Notes: a model not told the origin generated them from the letters alone. Shown: positions 8,433 through 17,434, counted from the first letter of the stretch. The stretch: 64,000 nucleotides of DNA from Roseateles_C aquae (GCF_032337115.1 NZ_JAVXZY010000008.1:124001-188000); one strand, 5' to 3'. Numbers and translations are program-made.

Positions 8433-9023
8433 ATGACTTACTGGAAACACGACAGCGCCATCGTCGACGAAGGCGCGCAACTCGGCGAGGGCACCAAGGT
8501 CTGGCACTTCGCCCATGTGAGCCCCGGCGCGCGCATCGGTGCGCGTTGTTCGCTGGGGCAGGGCGTGTACGTCGGCAATGACGTCAGCATCGGCAACAAC
8601 GTGCGGGTGCAGAACAATGTGTCGGTCTATGACGCGGTGACGCTGGAAGACGATGTGTTCTGCGGCCCCAGCATGGTGTTCACCAATGTCTACAACCCGC
8701 GTGCCGCCGTGGCTCGCAAGAACGAGTACCGCCGCACGCTGGTGCGCGAGGGCGCCACGCTGGGCGCCAACTGCACGATTGTTTGCGGCAGCACCATCGG
8801 CCGCCATGCCTTCATCGGCGCCGGGGCGGTGGTGCAGAAGGATGTGCCCGACTTTGCGCTGATGGTCGGCGTGCCGGCGCGGCGCATCGGCTGGATGAGC
8901 CGCTATGGCGAACGGCTGAATTTCGACGGCGCCGAACAGATCGCCCGCTGCCCCCACAGCGGCGACGAATACCAACTGCGGGAGGGCGTCTGCGTCCTCG
9001 TCAAGCCAGGAAAGCTGCCGTGA
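8433..9023 (+). CDS. wbpD: UDP-sugar N-acetyltransferase, WbpD/WlbB-like
   Basis: Left-handed beta-helix (hexapeptide repeat) acetyltransferase of 196 residues, expected to acetylate the 3-amino group of UDP-2-acetamido-3-amino glucuronate with acetyl-CoA. The repeats are clear: GEGTKVWHFAHVSPGARIGARCSLGQ, GNDVSIGNNVRVQNNVSVYD and GANCTIVCGSTIGRHAFIGAGAVV, followed by the NPRAAVARKNEYRRTLV loop typical of WbpD. The C-terminal tail (ARCPHSGDEYQL) is also typical. ATG 8433 is used; the stop overlaps the GTG of the aminotransferase gene. In the pathway it acts after WbpB and WbpE. Confidence 0.85.
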   Translation: MTYWKHDSAIVDEGAQLGEGTKVWHFAHVSPGARIGARCSLGQGVYVGNDVSIGNNVRVQNNVSVYDAVTLEDDVFCGPSMVFTNVYNPRAAVARKNEYRRTLVREGATLGANCTIVCGSTIGRHAFIGAGAVVQKDVPDFALMVGVPARRIGWMSRYGERLNFDGAEQIARCPHSGDEYQLREGVCVLVKPGKLP

Positions 9024-10198
9024 GTGCCTTGCCCTTCATCGATCTGAAAGCCCAGTACGCGGCGCTGAAATCCAGCATCGATGCGCGCATCCAGCGTGTG
9101 CTCGACCATGGCCAGTACATCATGGGCCCCGAGGTCAAGGAGCTGGAGGCCCAGCTGGCCGCCTATGTGGGCGTCAAGCACTGCATCACCGTGTCCAGCG
9201 GCACCGAGGCGCTGCTGATCGCGCTGATGGCGCTGGACCTGAAGCCGGGTGACGAGGTCATCACCACGCCCTTCACCTTCGCGGCGACGGCCGAGGTCAT
9301 CGTTCTGCTCGGCGGCGTGCCGGTGTTTGTGGATATCGAGCCCGATACCTGCAATATCGATGTGCGCCTGATCGAGGCGGCGATCACGCCGCGCACCCGC
9401 GCCATCATGCCGGTCAGCCTCTATGGCCAGGTCTGCGATATGGACGAGATCAACGCCATTGCGGCCCGCCATGGCGGCATTCCGGTGATCGAAGACGCGG
9501 CGCAGAGCTTTGGTGCCACGTACTTTGGGCCCCAAGACGCCAGTGGCGTCGCCCCCCAAGGGGAACTTGCCGGCTTGGGGCGTCCCGGCGCCGGCAATCA
9601 CGGCCGCAAAAGCTGTGCGCTGTCGACCTTTGGCGCCACCAGCTTCTTCCCCAGCAAGCCGCTGGGCTGCTATGGCGATGGTGGCGCGCTGTTCACCGAC
9701 GACGACGCGCTGGCCCAGGCGGCACGCGAGATCCGCGTGCACGGCCAGAGCCAGCGCTACACCCATACCCGGCTGGGCGTGGGCGGCCGCATGGACACGC
9801 TGCAATGCGCCATCGTGCTGGCCAAGCTGGAGCGTTTCGACTGGGAGATTGCCCAGCGCCTGCGCATCGGCGAGCGCTACCAGGAACTGCTGGCTGGCCT
9901 GCCGCTGCAGCGCCTGGCGGTGCGCGGCAATCGCGATTGCGTCTGGGCGCAGTTCACCTTGCAGGTTGAGCAGCGCGAGGCGGTGATCCAGTCGCTGAAC
10001 GCTGCCGGCGTGCCGACGGCTATCCACTACCCGCGGCCGCTGCATCAGCAGCCGGCCTATGCCCATCTGCACGGGGGGCAGGCCTTGCCTCAGGCTGAAC
10101 GCGCGGCCCAGCGGGTGATGAGCCTGCCGATGAGCGCCGACCTCAGCGAGGCGCAGCAGGACATGGTGGTGGCCGCGCTGAAGCGAGCCTTGGCCTGA
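9020..10198 (+). CDS. wbpE: PLP aminotransferase WbpE/WlbC-like with in-frame repeat insertion
   Basis: DegT/DnrJ/EryC1/StrS aminotransferase of 392 residues, expected to convert the 3-keto sugar to the 3-amino sugar using glutamate and PLP. The start is GTG 9020, overlapping the wbpD stop; LPFIDLKAQYAALK is the family N-terminus. PLP-site segments are VSSGTEALLIALMAL, VIEDAAQSFGATY and the lysine motif FFPSKPLGCYGDGGA. Odd feature: between GATY and GRKSCALST, where WbpE homologues have only two or three residues, there are about 27 extra residues (codons 9524-9604) encoded by a palindromic repeat. The frame stays open and all catalytic motifs are kept, so the protein may still work. Confidence 0.85.
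   Translation: MSALPFIDLKAQYAALKSSIDARIQRVLDHGQYIMGPEVKELEAQLAAYVGVKHCITVSSGTEALLIALMALDLKPGDEVITTPFTFAATAEVIVLLGGVPVFVDIEPDTCNIDVRLIEAAITPRTRAIMPVSLYGQVCDMDEINAIAARHGGIPVIEDAAQSFGATYFGPQDASGVAPQGELAGLGRPGAGNHGRKSCALSTFGATSFFPSKPLGCYGDGGALFTDDDALAQAAREIRVHGQSQRYTHTRLGVGGRMDTLQCAIVLAKLERFDWEIAQRLRIGERYQELLAGLPLQRLAVRGNRDCVWAQFTLQVEQREAVIQSLNAAGVPTAIHYPRPLHQQPAYAHLHGGQALPQAERAAQRVMSLPMSADLSEAQQDMVVAALKRALA
9530..9592. repeat. Palindromic element inserted in frame in wbpE
   Basis: Nested inverted repeats: CCCCAAG (9531-9537) with CTTGGGG (9574-9580), a near-perfect palindrome GACGCCAGTGGCGTC (9536-9550), and CCCCCCAAGGGG. The part GCCCCCC-AGGGG ... CTTGGGGCG-CCCGGCG matches the repeat in the wbpB-wbpD gap at about 8385-8427. 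It encodes residues with no counterpart in typical WbpE proteins. Confidence 0.7.
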
Positions 10199-10200
10199 CC

Positions 10201-10749
10201 GTGGCGCTGCAGGGCTACAAGCTCGATGCCTTGCGGGCCCGCTGGCGCGCCCGCTGGCATGCGTGGCTGGGCCTGGAGGTGGGTGCCGGCGCGCAAATCC
10301 ATCCCGGCGTGTTGCTGCGCCATGGCCCGGGCTCGGCGCTCGGGGCGCGCAGCGTGCTCTATCGCGACAGTCGCTTGCTCGCCACCGCGGGCGGCGGCTT
10401 TCGCATCGGCCGTGATTCGCATATCGCGCCGGGTGGTCATTTGCTGATCGGTGCACAGCTGCTGCTGATCGGCGACGACGTGGCCATCGGCCCGGGCCTG
10501 ATGCTGTTCTGCGAATCGAACGCGCCGGCGGCGCAGGGGCTGCACCGCCAGCAGTACCGGCGCGCCGATGTGCGCATTGGCAGCAATGTCTTCATTGGCG
10601 CTCGCGTCACCGTGCTGCCGGGCAGCATCATCGACGACGGCGTGGTTGTGGCCGCGCATGCGCTGGTCGACGGCCATCTGACGGGCGGCTGGGTCTATGG
10701 CGGTTGCCCGGCCAAGCCGCTGCGCCGCCTGGATGGCGACAAGGCATGA
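10201..10749 (+). CDS. Hexapeptide-repeat acyltransferase
   Basis: Putative O- or N-acyltransferase of 182 residues in a glycan operon. It starts with GTG 10201, two bases after wbpE ends, and overlaps the next gene by ATGA. A short N-terminal helix region (RARWRARWHAWLGL) precedes left-handed beta-helix repeats (GAGAQIHPGVLLRHG, GFRIGRDSHIAPGGHLLIG, DVRIGSNVFIGARVTVLPGSIID) and the C-terminal GGCPAKPL turn. It resembles WbbJ/maltose O-acetyltransferase-type enzymes that decorate polysaccharides. Acceptor unknown. Confidence 0.72.
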   Translation: MALQGYKLDALRARWRARWHAWLGLEVGAGAQIHPGVLLRHGPGSALGARSVLYRDSRLLATAGGGFRIGRDSHIAPGGHLLIGAQLLLIGDDVAIGPGLMLFCESNAPAAQGLHRQQYRRADVRIGSNVFIGARVTVLPGSIIDDGVVVAAHALVDGHLTGGWVYGGCPAKPLRRLDGDKA

Positions 10750-11972
10750 GATCGCCGGTGGTCAGCGCGCTGCGCTGGTTTGATTTCGCCCGCGCCGCCT
10801 GGATGTATCTGCGTGGCGGCGAGGGCTGCCTGGATCAGTTTCGTGCCGAGTTCGCCGCCAGCCTCGGCATGCCGGCCGAGTCGGTCTGGCTGTTTGGCAG
10901 CGGCCGTGCGGCGCTGCATGCGCTGGTCGCAGCGCTGGCATTGAAGGCGGGCGATGAAGTGCTGTTGCCCGGCTATACCTGCGTCGTCGTGCCGAATGTC
11001 TTCATGCATCTGGGGCTTGGCGTTCGCTATGTCGACATCGAGGCCGGCGGCTTCAATCCCACGGCCGAGGCCATTGCAGCGGCGATTTCAGCGGCCACCC
11101 GGGTGGTGGTGGTGCCGCACAACTTTGGCCTGATCACCACCGGGCTGACGCAGTTGCGAGCGCGCTTTCCCGGCATCGTCTTCATCGAGGATGCCGCCCA
11201 TGCCTGGGGGGCGCGCGAGGGCGCTGGCGGCGCCTTTGCCGGCACGCTGGGGCAGGGCGGCTTCTACAGTTTCGAGTACTCCAAATGCCTGAGCACCGGC
11301 CTGGGCGGCGCCTTGCTGATCGGCGATGAGGCACTGCGCCGGCGCTTTGTGGCCCCAGCGCTGCAGCGGCCGCGCGGCGGTGCGCTGGCGCGACAGGCAC
11401 TGACACTGGCCTGGCATCGGCTGGTGGCCGCGCTGCCGGGGCCGGCGCTCGCTGCATTGCAAGTGCTGCTGCGCCTGCCTTCGCGCGCGCTGGGCCTGGT
11501 GGCGCAGACACCGGCCAGCGAGCTCAGCGGCGCCAGCCGGCCCAACTATGCGCAGGGCCTGCATCCGCTGGCCGCGGCGCTGGGCCTCTGCCAGTTGCGG
11601 CGTGCCGCCCGGCTCTGGGCGCTGCGAGACGCGCAGGCCAGGCGCTATGACGAGGTCTTTGCTGGATCTTCGCGTTTTGAGCGGCCGGCGCGCGCGGCCG
11701 GTGCCGTGCTGCTGCGCTATCCGCTGCGTTTGCGCCAGCCGGCCGAACGTGCCGCGCTGATGGCCGAGCTGAAGGCGCTGGGCATCATGGCCGATTGCTG
11801 GTTCGACGATGTGGTGCACCCGCGCGGCAGCCTGCGCCATGGCTACACGGCTGGCCAGTGCCCGGTGGGCGAGGCGGCGGCCGAGGCGGTGATCAATCTG
11901 CCGCTGGGCCTGCATGCGCAGCTGAGCGCCGCGCAATGGCGCGGCCTGCGCCGGCTGGCCGGGAGGGCCTGA
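10746..11972 (+). CDS. DegT/DnrJ/EryC1/StrS aminotransferase family protein
   Basis: PLP-dependent fold-type I protein of 408 residues. ATG 10746 overlaps the previous stop. Visible motifs are the GSGRAALHALVAAL phosphate-binding loop, the strand FIEDAAHAWGA that holds the PLP ring, and FYSFEYSKCLSTGLGG with the Schiff-base lysine of YSK. It is more divergent from the sugar aminotransferases than the other three in this window, and the long Ala/Leu/Arg-rich insert around residues 215-265 is unusual. It probably modifies a nucleotide sugar or amino sugar for this operon; substrate unknown. Confidence 0.7.
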   Translation: MRSPVVSALRWFDFARAAWMYLRGGEGCLDQFRAEFAASLGMPAESVWLFGSGRAALHALVAALALKAGDEVLLPGYTCVVVPNVFMHLGLGVRYVDIEAGGFNPTAEAIAAAISAATRVVVVPHNFGLITTGLTQLRARFPGIVFIEDAAHAWGAREGAGGAFAGTLGQGGFYSFEYSKCLSTGLGGALLIGDEALRRRFVAPALQRPRGGALARQALTLAWHRLVAALPGPALAALQVLLRLPSRALGLVAQTPASELSGASRPNYAQGLHPLAAALGLCQLRRAARLWALRDAQARRYDEVFAGSSRFERPARAAGAVLLRYPLRLRQPAERAALMAELKALGIMADCWFDDVVHPRGSLRHGYTAGQCPVGEAAAEAVINLPLGLHAQLSAAQWRGLRRLAGRA

Positions 11973-11975
11973 GCC

Positions 11976-13262
11976 ATGGCCTTGTCCGCCCGCCTGGCAC
12001 CGGTGGCCAAGCTGGCCAGCGCCTCGGCCCTGGCCCAGCTGCTGCCCATGCTGGCCGCGCCGCTGCTGACGCGCTTCTATGGCGCCACGCTGCTGGGCCA
12101 ATGGGCGCTGTTCGCCGCCGTGGCCGCCAATCTGGCCGTGATCGCCTGTGCGCGTTATGAGTACGCCATCGTGCTGCCGCGCCGCGAGGCCGAGGCCGGC
12201 CTGCTCTTGCGGCTCTGTCTGGCGATCACTGCTGCGCTGTCGCTGGCCTGCCTGCTGGCGGTCTTGCTGGCCTTGCCCTGGGCTGAGCGCCTCCCGGCCG
12301 TGCAGGCGCTGGGTGCCTGGTGGCTGGCGCTGCCGCTGATGCTGGCGGCCAGCGGACTGATGCAGGCGCTCACACTATGGAACAACCGCCAGCGCCGCTT
12401 TGGCGCGATTGCCCAGGCCCGCGTGCTGCAGCAGGGCCTGATGACACTGCTGCAGGTGCTGGGCATTGCCCTGGGCCAGGCGGCGGCGATGGCGGTGCTG
12501 ATGCTTGCGCAGCTGCTCGGCGCCGTGGCGGCGCCGGCGCGGCTGCTGTGGGGGCAGGCGGCACCGCGCCGTGCCCAGCAGCGGCAACGCTCCTGGTCGG
12601 CCCGTTGGCGCAGCTGGCGCCGGCTGGCCCTTCGCTACCGGCAGTTCCCGCTGATCAACAGCCCCCATGCCTTTGTCAATGCGCTGCAGGAGACGGCGGT
12701 GATTGCCTTGATTGCCAGCCTGGCAGGTGCGGCGACGGCCGGCCATTACGCCATCATGCTGCGCCTGGTGAAGGCACCGGCCAGCCTCGTTGGCGGCGCG
12801 CTCTCGGAGGTCCTGCTCGGCGAGCTGGCCGCCGGCTGGCAGCGTCGTGAAGACCTGCGGCCACGGCTGCGCAAGGCCATCCGCTTGCTGGCGCTGGTGG
12901 CGCTGCTGCCGGCGGCGCTGCTTCTGCTGTTTGCGCCGCCCTTGTTCGGCTGGGCCCTGGGATCGGACTGGCAGGTGGCCGGCGACTATGCGCGCTGGCT
13001 GACGCCCTATGTGTTCTTTCACTTCATCGTGGCGCCGCTTACGGTGACGACCATGGTCACCGGCCGGCAGGCGCCGGCGCTGCTGTTCAGCCTGGTCGGC
13101 AATCTGGTCTATGTGCTGGCGCTGGCGCTGGGCTTGAAGCTGGGCGGCGACCTGCGCAGCGCGTTGGGGGCAATCTCGCTGGCGATGCCGGTCTATTTCG
13201 TCGCCTACCTGGCCTGGCTGGTGCATGGCAGTGATAACCGGCCAAGGGAGCGGGTGCAATGA
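11976..13262 (+). CDS. Oligosaccharide flippase, Wzx-like
   Basis: Polytopic membrane protein of 428 residues with about 12 hydrophobic segments, in the polysaccharide-transporter branch of the MOP superfamily. The start (LASASALAQLLPMLAAPLLTRFYGATLLGQWALF) is the standard first helix pair of Wzx flippases, followed by CARYEYAIVLPRREAEA. It should flip undecaprenyl-linked oligosaccharide across the inner membrane. The operon has no Wzy polymerase of its own, so it may export a short oligosaccharide. A second, different flippase lies at 41395-42756. Confidence 0.82.
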   Translation: MALSARLAPVAKLASASALAQLLPMLAAPLLTRFYGATLLGQWALFAAVAANLAVIACARYEYAIVLPRREAEAGLLLRLCLAITAALSLACLLAVLLALPWAERLPAVQALGAWWLALPLMLAASGLMQALTLWNNRQRRFGAIAQARVLQQGLMTLLQVLGIALGQAAAMAVLMLAQLLGAVAAPARLLWGQAAPRRAQQRQRSWSARWRSWRRLALRYRQFPLINSPHAFVNALQETAVIALIASLAGAATAGHYAIMLRLVKAPASLVGGALSEVLLGELAAGWQRREDLRPRLRKAIRLLALVALLPAALLLLFAPPLFGWALGSDWQVAGDYARWLTPYVFFHFIVAPLTVTTMVTGRQAPALLFSLVGNLVYVLALALGLKLGGDLRSALGAISLAMPVYFVAYLAWLVHGSDNRPRERVQ

Positions 13263-14350
13263 GACTGGTCTTGATCGGCGATGGCGAAAGCCCGCACCTG
13301 CTGAAGTGGGCACGCACGCTGGCGCCGCAGCTGGAGCTGTGGGTGGCCTCCTCGCGCGGCTTTCTGCCTGAGCTGGCGGCACTGGTGCCGGCCGAGCGCC
13401 GCTATGCGATGAACACGCAGGCGGCGCACAGTGGCGGCAATGTGGCGGTGCTCAAGGGGCTGCCAGCCTTGGCGCGCTGGCTGCAGCAGGTCGATGCCGA
13501 CTGGCTGCATGCCCACTACCTGACCTCGCATGGCACGCTGGCCTGGGCGGCACAGCGCGGCTGGCGGCTGCGCGCGCGCATCGCCGGCTCGGCCTGGGGC
13601 AGCGACATCCTGGTGACACCCAAGCAAGGCTGGGCCTATCGCTGGCTGACCCGCCGCGTGTTGCGTGCCTGTGCGATCTGCACCTCGGATTCCGAGCACA
13701 TGACGGCCGAGATGAAGCGGCTCGGCGCCGGCGAGGTGATGACCTTTCCCTTCGGCCTCGAAGCGCTGCCCAAACAGGGCGCGAAGAAGCAGCCCTGGCT
13801 GTTCTTTGCCAACCGCGGCCTGGAGCCGATCTACCGGCCCGAGCGGGTGATCGCCTGCTTTGCGGCGATTGCCGCACAGCAGTCCGAGGCGCGCTTGATC
13901 GTCGCCAACGACGGTTCGCTGCGCGCCGCGCTGCAGGCGCAGGTGCAGGCGCTGGGCCTGAGCGATCGGGTCGAGTTCGTCGGCCGGCTTGATGCGCGCA
14001 GCCAGGGCGGCTGCTATGCGCGGGCACGCTGGTATCTGAGCCTGCCGCAAAGCGATTCGGTCTCGGTCTCGGTGCTGGAGGCGATGGCGCATGAATGCCT
14101 GCCCCTGCTCTCGGACCTGCCGGCCAATCACGAGTTGATGCGCAGCGGCCATGGCCTGGTGCTGGCCGAGGGCGATGATTTCCAGTCGCTGGCCCAGCGC
14201 CTGCAAGCGCGGCTGGCGACGGCCGATGCCGAGGGCGCAGACAATCGCGCCTGGGTGGCCGAACATGGCCTGTTTCCACCCGCCGTGCAGCGCTTTCTGA
14301 AGGCGCTGCAGGCCATTGATGCGCGCGACTCGGCGCGCTCCTCGCGATGA
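13259..14350 (+). CDS. Glycosyltransferase, GT4-like
   Basis: GT-B fold glycosyltransferase of 363 residues. ATG 13259 overlaps the flippase stop. The N-terminal half begins MRLVLIGDGESPHLLKWART and includes DWLHAHYLTSHGTLAW and RIAGSAWGSDIL. The C-terminal half has RLIVANDGSLR, VEFVGRLDARSQGGCYARAR and the nucleotide-sugar site SVSVLEAMAHECLPLLSDLPAN, where the E of VLEAMA is the conserved GT4 glutamate. Cytoplasmic face of the membrane; donor and acceptor unknown. Confidence 0.8.
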   Translation: MRLVLIGDGESPHLLKWARTLAPQLELWVASSRGFLPELAALVPAERRYAMNTQAAHSGGNVAVLKGLPALARWLQQVDADWLHAHYLTSHGTLAWAAQRGWRLRARIAGSAWGSDILVTPKQGWAYRWLTRRVLRACAICTSDSEHMTAEMKRLGAGEVMTFPFGLEALPKQGAKKQPWLFFANRGLEPIYRPERVIACFAAIAAQQSEARLIVANDGSLRAALQAQVQALGLSDRVEFVGRLDARSQGGCYARARWYLSLPQSDSVSVSVLEAMAHECLPLLSDLPANHELMRSGHGLVLAEGDDFQSLAQRLQARLATADAEGADNRAWVAEHGLFPPAVQRFLKALQAIDARDSARSSR

Positions 14351-15585
14351 ATCTGCTGCTGATCAATCACTACGCTGGCTCGCCTCGGCATGGCATGGAG
14401 TACCGGCCCTTCTACCTGGCGCGGGAATGGGTGCGGGCCGGCCACCGGGTGCAGATCCTGGCCGCCGCGCACTCGCATGTGCGCGCGACGCAGCCGGTGG
14501 TCGGCGCCGCGCCGCTCGACGAAGTGATCGAGGGCATCGCCTATCGCTGGTACCCGACGCCACACTACCAGGGCAATGGCCTGGGCCGGGTGAGGAACAT
14601 CTGGGCCTTCTGCCGCCAGGTCTGGGTCGAGGCGCGGCGCCTGGTGCGCGAGTTCTGGCCCGATGTGGTGATCGCCTCCAGCACCTATCCGATGGATGTC
14701 TGGGTGGCGCGGCGCGTCGCCCGCCTGGCCGGCGCCAAGCTGGTTTACGAGGTGCATGATCTCTGGCCGCTGTCGCCGATCGAACTCTCGGGCATGTCGC
14801 CTCGACATCCCTTTGCCTTGATGTGCCAGAAGGCCGAGAACGATGCCTACCGCGATGCCGATGTCGTCGTCTCCATGCTGCCCAAGGTGCAGGACCATAT
14901 GCGCGCCCACGGGCTGGACTTGCGCAAGCTGGTCATCGTGCCCAATGGCATCACGCTGGATGAGTGGCAGGGGCAGGGCGCCGCGCTGGGCGCCGAATTG
15001 GATGCTGAGCTGGCCGCGCATCTGCAGGCGCAGCGTGCGGCGGGTCGGCTGGTGCTGGGCTATGCCGGCTCTCATGGCTTGCCCAATGCGCTGGATGTGT
15101 TGCTCGATGCTGCCCGGCTGCTCAAGGACGAGCCGCTGGCCATCGTCATGGTCGGTGGCGGGCACGAGCGTGAGCGCCTGCAGGCGCGGGTGCGTGCCGA
15201 GGGCCTGGCCAATGTCGCCATGTTCCCGCCAGTGCCCAAGGCGCAGATCCCGACGCTGCTGGCTGCCTTCGACATCGCCTATATCGGCTGGCAGCGCACG
15301 CCGATCTACCGCTTCGGCATCGCGCCGAACAAGCTGATGGATTACATGATGGCCGAGCGGCCGGTGCTGCATTCGGTCGAGGCCGGCAACGACCCGGTCG
15401 CCGAGGCCGGCGCCGGCCTGACGGTGGCGCCGGAAGACGCCGCGGCCGTGGCCGATGGCGCCCGGCGGCTCGCGGCGCTGAGTGCAGGCGAGCGTGCTGC
15501 CATGGGCCGCCGCGGCCGCGCCTTTGTGCTGGCCGAACACACCTACCCGGTGCTGGCCGAGCGCTTCCTGTCCGCCTTGCGCTGA
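14347..15585 (+). CDS. Glycosyltransferase family 4
   Basis: GT-B glycosyltransferase of 412 residues, overlapping the upstream gene by ATGA. N-terminal features are INHYAGSPRHGMEYRPFYLAREW and YEVHDLWPLSPIELS; C-terminal features are GYAGSHGLPNALDVLLDAARLL, IVMVGGGHERERL and a phosphate-binding region around APNKLMDYMMAERPVLHS. The HGMEYR N-terminus and HDLWPLSP segment are like the WbuB/WcaI group, which often transfers L-fucosamine or related amino sugars. Donor not proved. Confidence 0.82.
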   Translation: MNLLLINHYAGSPRHGMEYRPFYLAREWVRAGHRVQILAAAHSHVRATQPVVGAAPLDEVIEGIAYRWYPTPHYQGNGLGRVRNIWAFCRQVWVEARRLVREFWPDVVIASSTYPMDVWVARRVARLAGAKLVYEVHDLWPLSPIELSGMSPRHPFALMCQKAENDAYRDADVVVSMLPKVQDHMRAHGLDLRKLVIVPNGITLDEWQGQGAALGAELDAELAAHLQAQRAAGRLVLGYAGSHGLPNALDVLLDAARLLKDEPLAIVMVGGGHERERLQARVRAEGLANVAMFPPVPKAQIPTLLAAFDIAYIGWQRTPIYRFGIAPNKLMDYMMAERPVLHSVEAGNDPVAEAGAGLTVAPEDAAAVADGARRLAALSAGERAAMGRRGRAFVLAEHTYPVLAERFLSALR

Positions 15586-15648
15586 GCACCAGGCGCCCAT
15601 GCCCGACAATCACGCCTTTCTCCATTTCTGACCGATACCGAGCCCGCC

Positions 15649-16815
15649 ATGAGTGCCCAGCCCTTTTTGCCGTTTGCCCTGCCCGAGATCGGCGAGGAAG
15701 AGATTGCCGAGGTGGTGGACACGCTGCGCTCCGGCTGGGTGACCACCGGGCCGAAGGCCAAGCGCTTCGAGCAGGCTTTTGCCGAGTTCCTGGCCGAACC
15801 GCAGATCGAGTGCATTGCCGTCAACTCGGCTACCGCCGGCCTGCACCTGGCGCTGGAGGCGCTGGGCATAGGCCCGGGCGACGAAGTCATCACCACCACC
15901 CACACCTTCACTGCGACGGCCGAGGTGGTGCGCTATCTGGGCGCCGATGTGGTGCTGGTCGACATCGACCCAGCCACGCTGAACATCGACCCCAAGCTGG
16001 TCGAGGCGGCGATCACGCCGCGCACCAAGTGCATCGTGCCGGTGCACTATGCCGGCCTGGCGGTCGACATGCTGGCTATCCTCGACATCGCCCGCAAGCA
16101 CGGCCTGCGCGTTGTTGAAGACGCCGCCCATGCCTTGCCGACGACGCTGGAGCGCGAGCTGATCGGCACCATGGGCAGCGATGCGACAGTGTTCAGCTTC
16201 TACGCCAACAAGACGATGACGACCGGCGAGGGCGGCATGCTGGTGACGCGCAATGCCGAGCTGGCCAAGCGCGCCCGCGTGATGCGCCTGCACGGCATGA
16301 ACCGCGATGCCTTTGATCGCTTCACCGCCAAGGTGCCGAGCTGGTATTACGAGATCGTCGCCCCGGGCTTCAAGTACAACCTGACCGATATCGCCGCCGC
16401 GCTGGGTCTGCACCAGCTCAAGCGCCTGCCGGCCTTCCAGCAGCGCCGCGAGCAGATCGCCGAGGTCTATAACGAGGCCTTTGCCGATCTGCCCTTGATC
16501 TTGCCGCCGGCCGCGCCCGAGGGCGATGTGCACTCCTGGCACCTGTACGTGCTGCGTCTGGCCGACGCTGCCGAGATCGAGCGTGATGCCTTCATCGAAG
16601 CGATGTTTGCCCGTGGCATCGGCTGCTCGGTGCACTACATCCCGCTGCATCTGCAGCCCTACTGGCGCGATCGCTACGGCCTCACGCCCGAGCAGTTCCC
16701 GCATTCGCAAAAGGCCTACGAGCGCACCGTCAGCATCCCGCTTTACACGGCGATGACTGACGCCGATGTGCAGCGGGTGATTGCCGCAGTGCGCGGCATC
16801 CTGCTGGGCGACTGA
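15649..16815 (+). CDS. UDP-4-keto-6-deoxy sugar aminotransferase, PglE/ArnB-like
   Basis: PLP sugar aminotransferase of 388 residues. ATG 15649 opens MSAQPFLPFALPEIGEEEIAEV. Key sites are NSATAGLHLALEALGIGPGDEV, VEDAAHALP and the lysine motif FYANKTMTTGEGGM. Together with the WbpM/PglF-like dehydratase and PglC-like transferase just downstream it fits the route UDP-GlcNAc to UDP-4-keto to UDP-4-amino-4,6-dideoxy sugar (the first steps of bacillosamine-type sugars). A matching PglD acetyltransferase is not adjacent. A 63-base gap precedes it, with GACAAT near 15604 as a possible internal -10. Confidence 0.78.
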   Translation: MSAQPFLPFALPEIGEEEIAEVVDTLRSGWVTTGPKAKRFEQAFAEFLAEPQIECIAVNSATAGLHLALEALGIGPGDEVITTTHTFTATAEVVRYLGADVVLVDIDPATLNIDPKLVEAAITPRTKCIVPVHYAGLAVDMLAILDIARKHGLRVVEDAAHALPTTLERELIGTMGSDATVFSFYANKTMTTGEGGMLVTRNAELAKRARVMRLHGMNRDAFDRFTAKVPSWYYEIVAPGFKYNLTDIAAALGLHQLKRLPAFQQRREQIAEVYNEAFADLPLILPPAAPEGDVHSWHLYVLRLADAAEIERDAFIEAMFARGIGCSVHYIPLHLQPYWRDRYGLTPEQFPHSQKAYERTVSIPLYTAMTDADVQRVIAAVRGILLGD

Positions 16816-16834
16816 CTAGCAGCTCCACGACGCC

Positions 16835-17434
16835 ATGGCCAAACGGCTCTTTGACATCATCGCCTCGGCACTGGGCCTGCTGCTGCTGGCGCCGGTGCTG
16901 CTGGTGCTGGCGCTGTGGGTGCGGCTCGACTCACCCGGCCCGGCGCTGTTCCGCCAGCAGCGGGTGGGGCGCTTTGGCAAGCCTTTCATGATCCACAAAT
17001 TCCGCACCATGCGTGTCGCTGCCGAACAGCAGGGGCCGCTGATCACCATCGGCGCCGATCAACGCATCACCGCCGCCGGCCAGGTGCTACGCCGCTACAA
17101 GCTCGATGAACTACCGCAACTCTGGGACGTGCTGCGCGGCGCGATGAGCCTGGTCGGGCCGCGACCGGAGGTGCCGAGGTATGTGGCGCTGTATCCAGAG
17201 GAACTGAGACGCATTGTGTTGTCGGTGCGGCCGGGGATCACGGATCCGGCCTCACTGGCGTTCAGCGCTGAGGCTGACGAGCTGGCCAAGGCGCCGGACC
17301 CGGAAAAGGCCTACCGCGATTCCGTTCTGCCGCGAAAGCTTGAGATGGCTGCTGGCTATGTTTTAACTGCGGGTTTGCGTAGCGATATCCAGCTGCTCTT
17401 CAAAACCATGGGCAAGCTGTGGGGGAAGCGATGA
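16835..17434 (+). CDS. Initiating sugar-1-phosphate transferase, PglC-like
   Basis: Monotopic phosphoglycosyltransferase of 199 residues that moves a sugar-1-phosphate from UDP to undecaprenyl phosphate, the first step of a lipid-linked glycan. It has the minimal PglC architecture: one N-terminal re-entrant membrane helix (KRLFDIIASALGLLLLAPVLLVLAL), then HKFRTM, RYKLDELPQLWDVLRG with the catalytic Asp-Glu pair, SLVGPRPEVPRY and RPGITDPASLAF. It lacks the large N-terminal membrane domain of WcaJ/WbaP. The stop overlaps the start of the dehydratase gene, coupling initiation to sugar synthesis. Confidence 0.87.
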   Translation: MAKRLFDIIASALGLLLLAPVLLVLALWVRLDSPGPALFRQQRVGRFGKPFMIHKFRTMRVAAEQQGPLITIGADQRITAAGQVLRRYKLDELPQLWDVLRGAMSLVGPRPEVPRYVALYPEELRRIVLSVRPGITDPASLAFSAEADELAKAPDPEKAYRDSVLPRKLEMAAGYVLTAGLRSDIQLLFKTMGKLWGKR

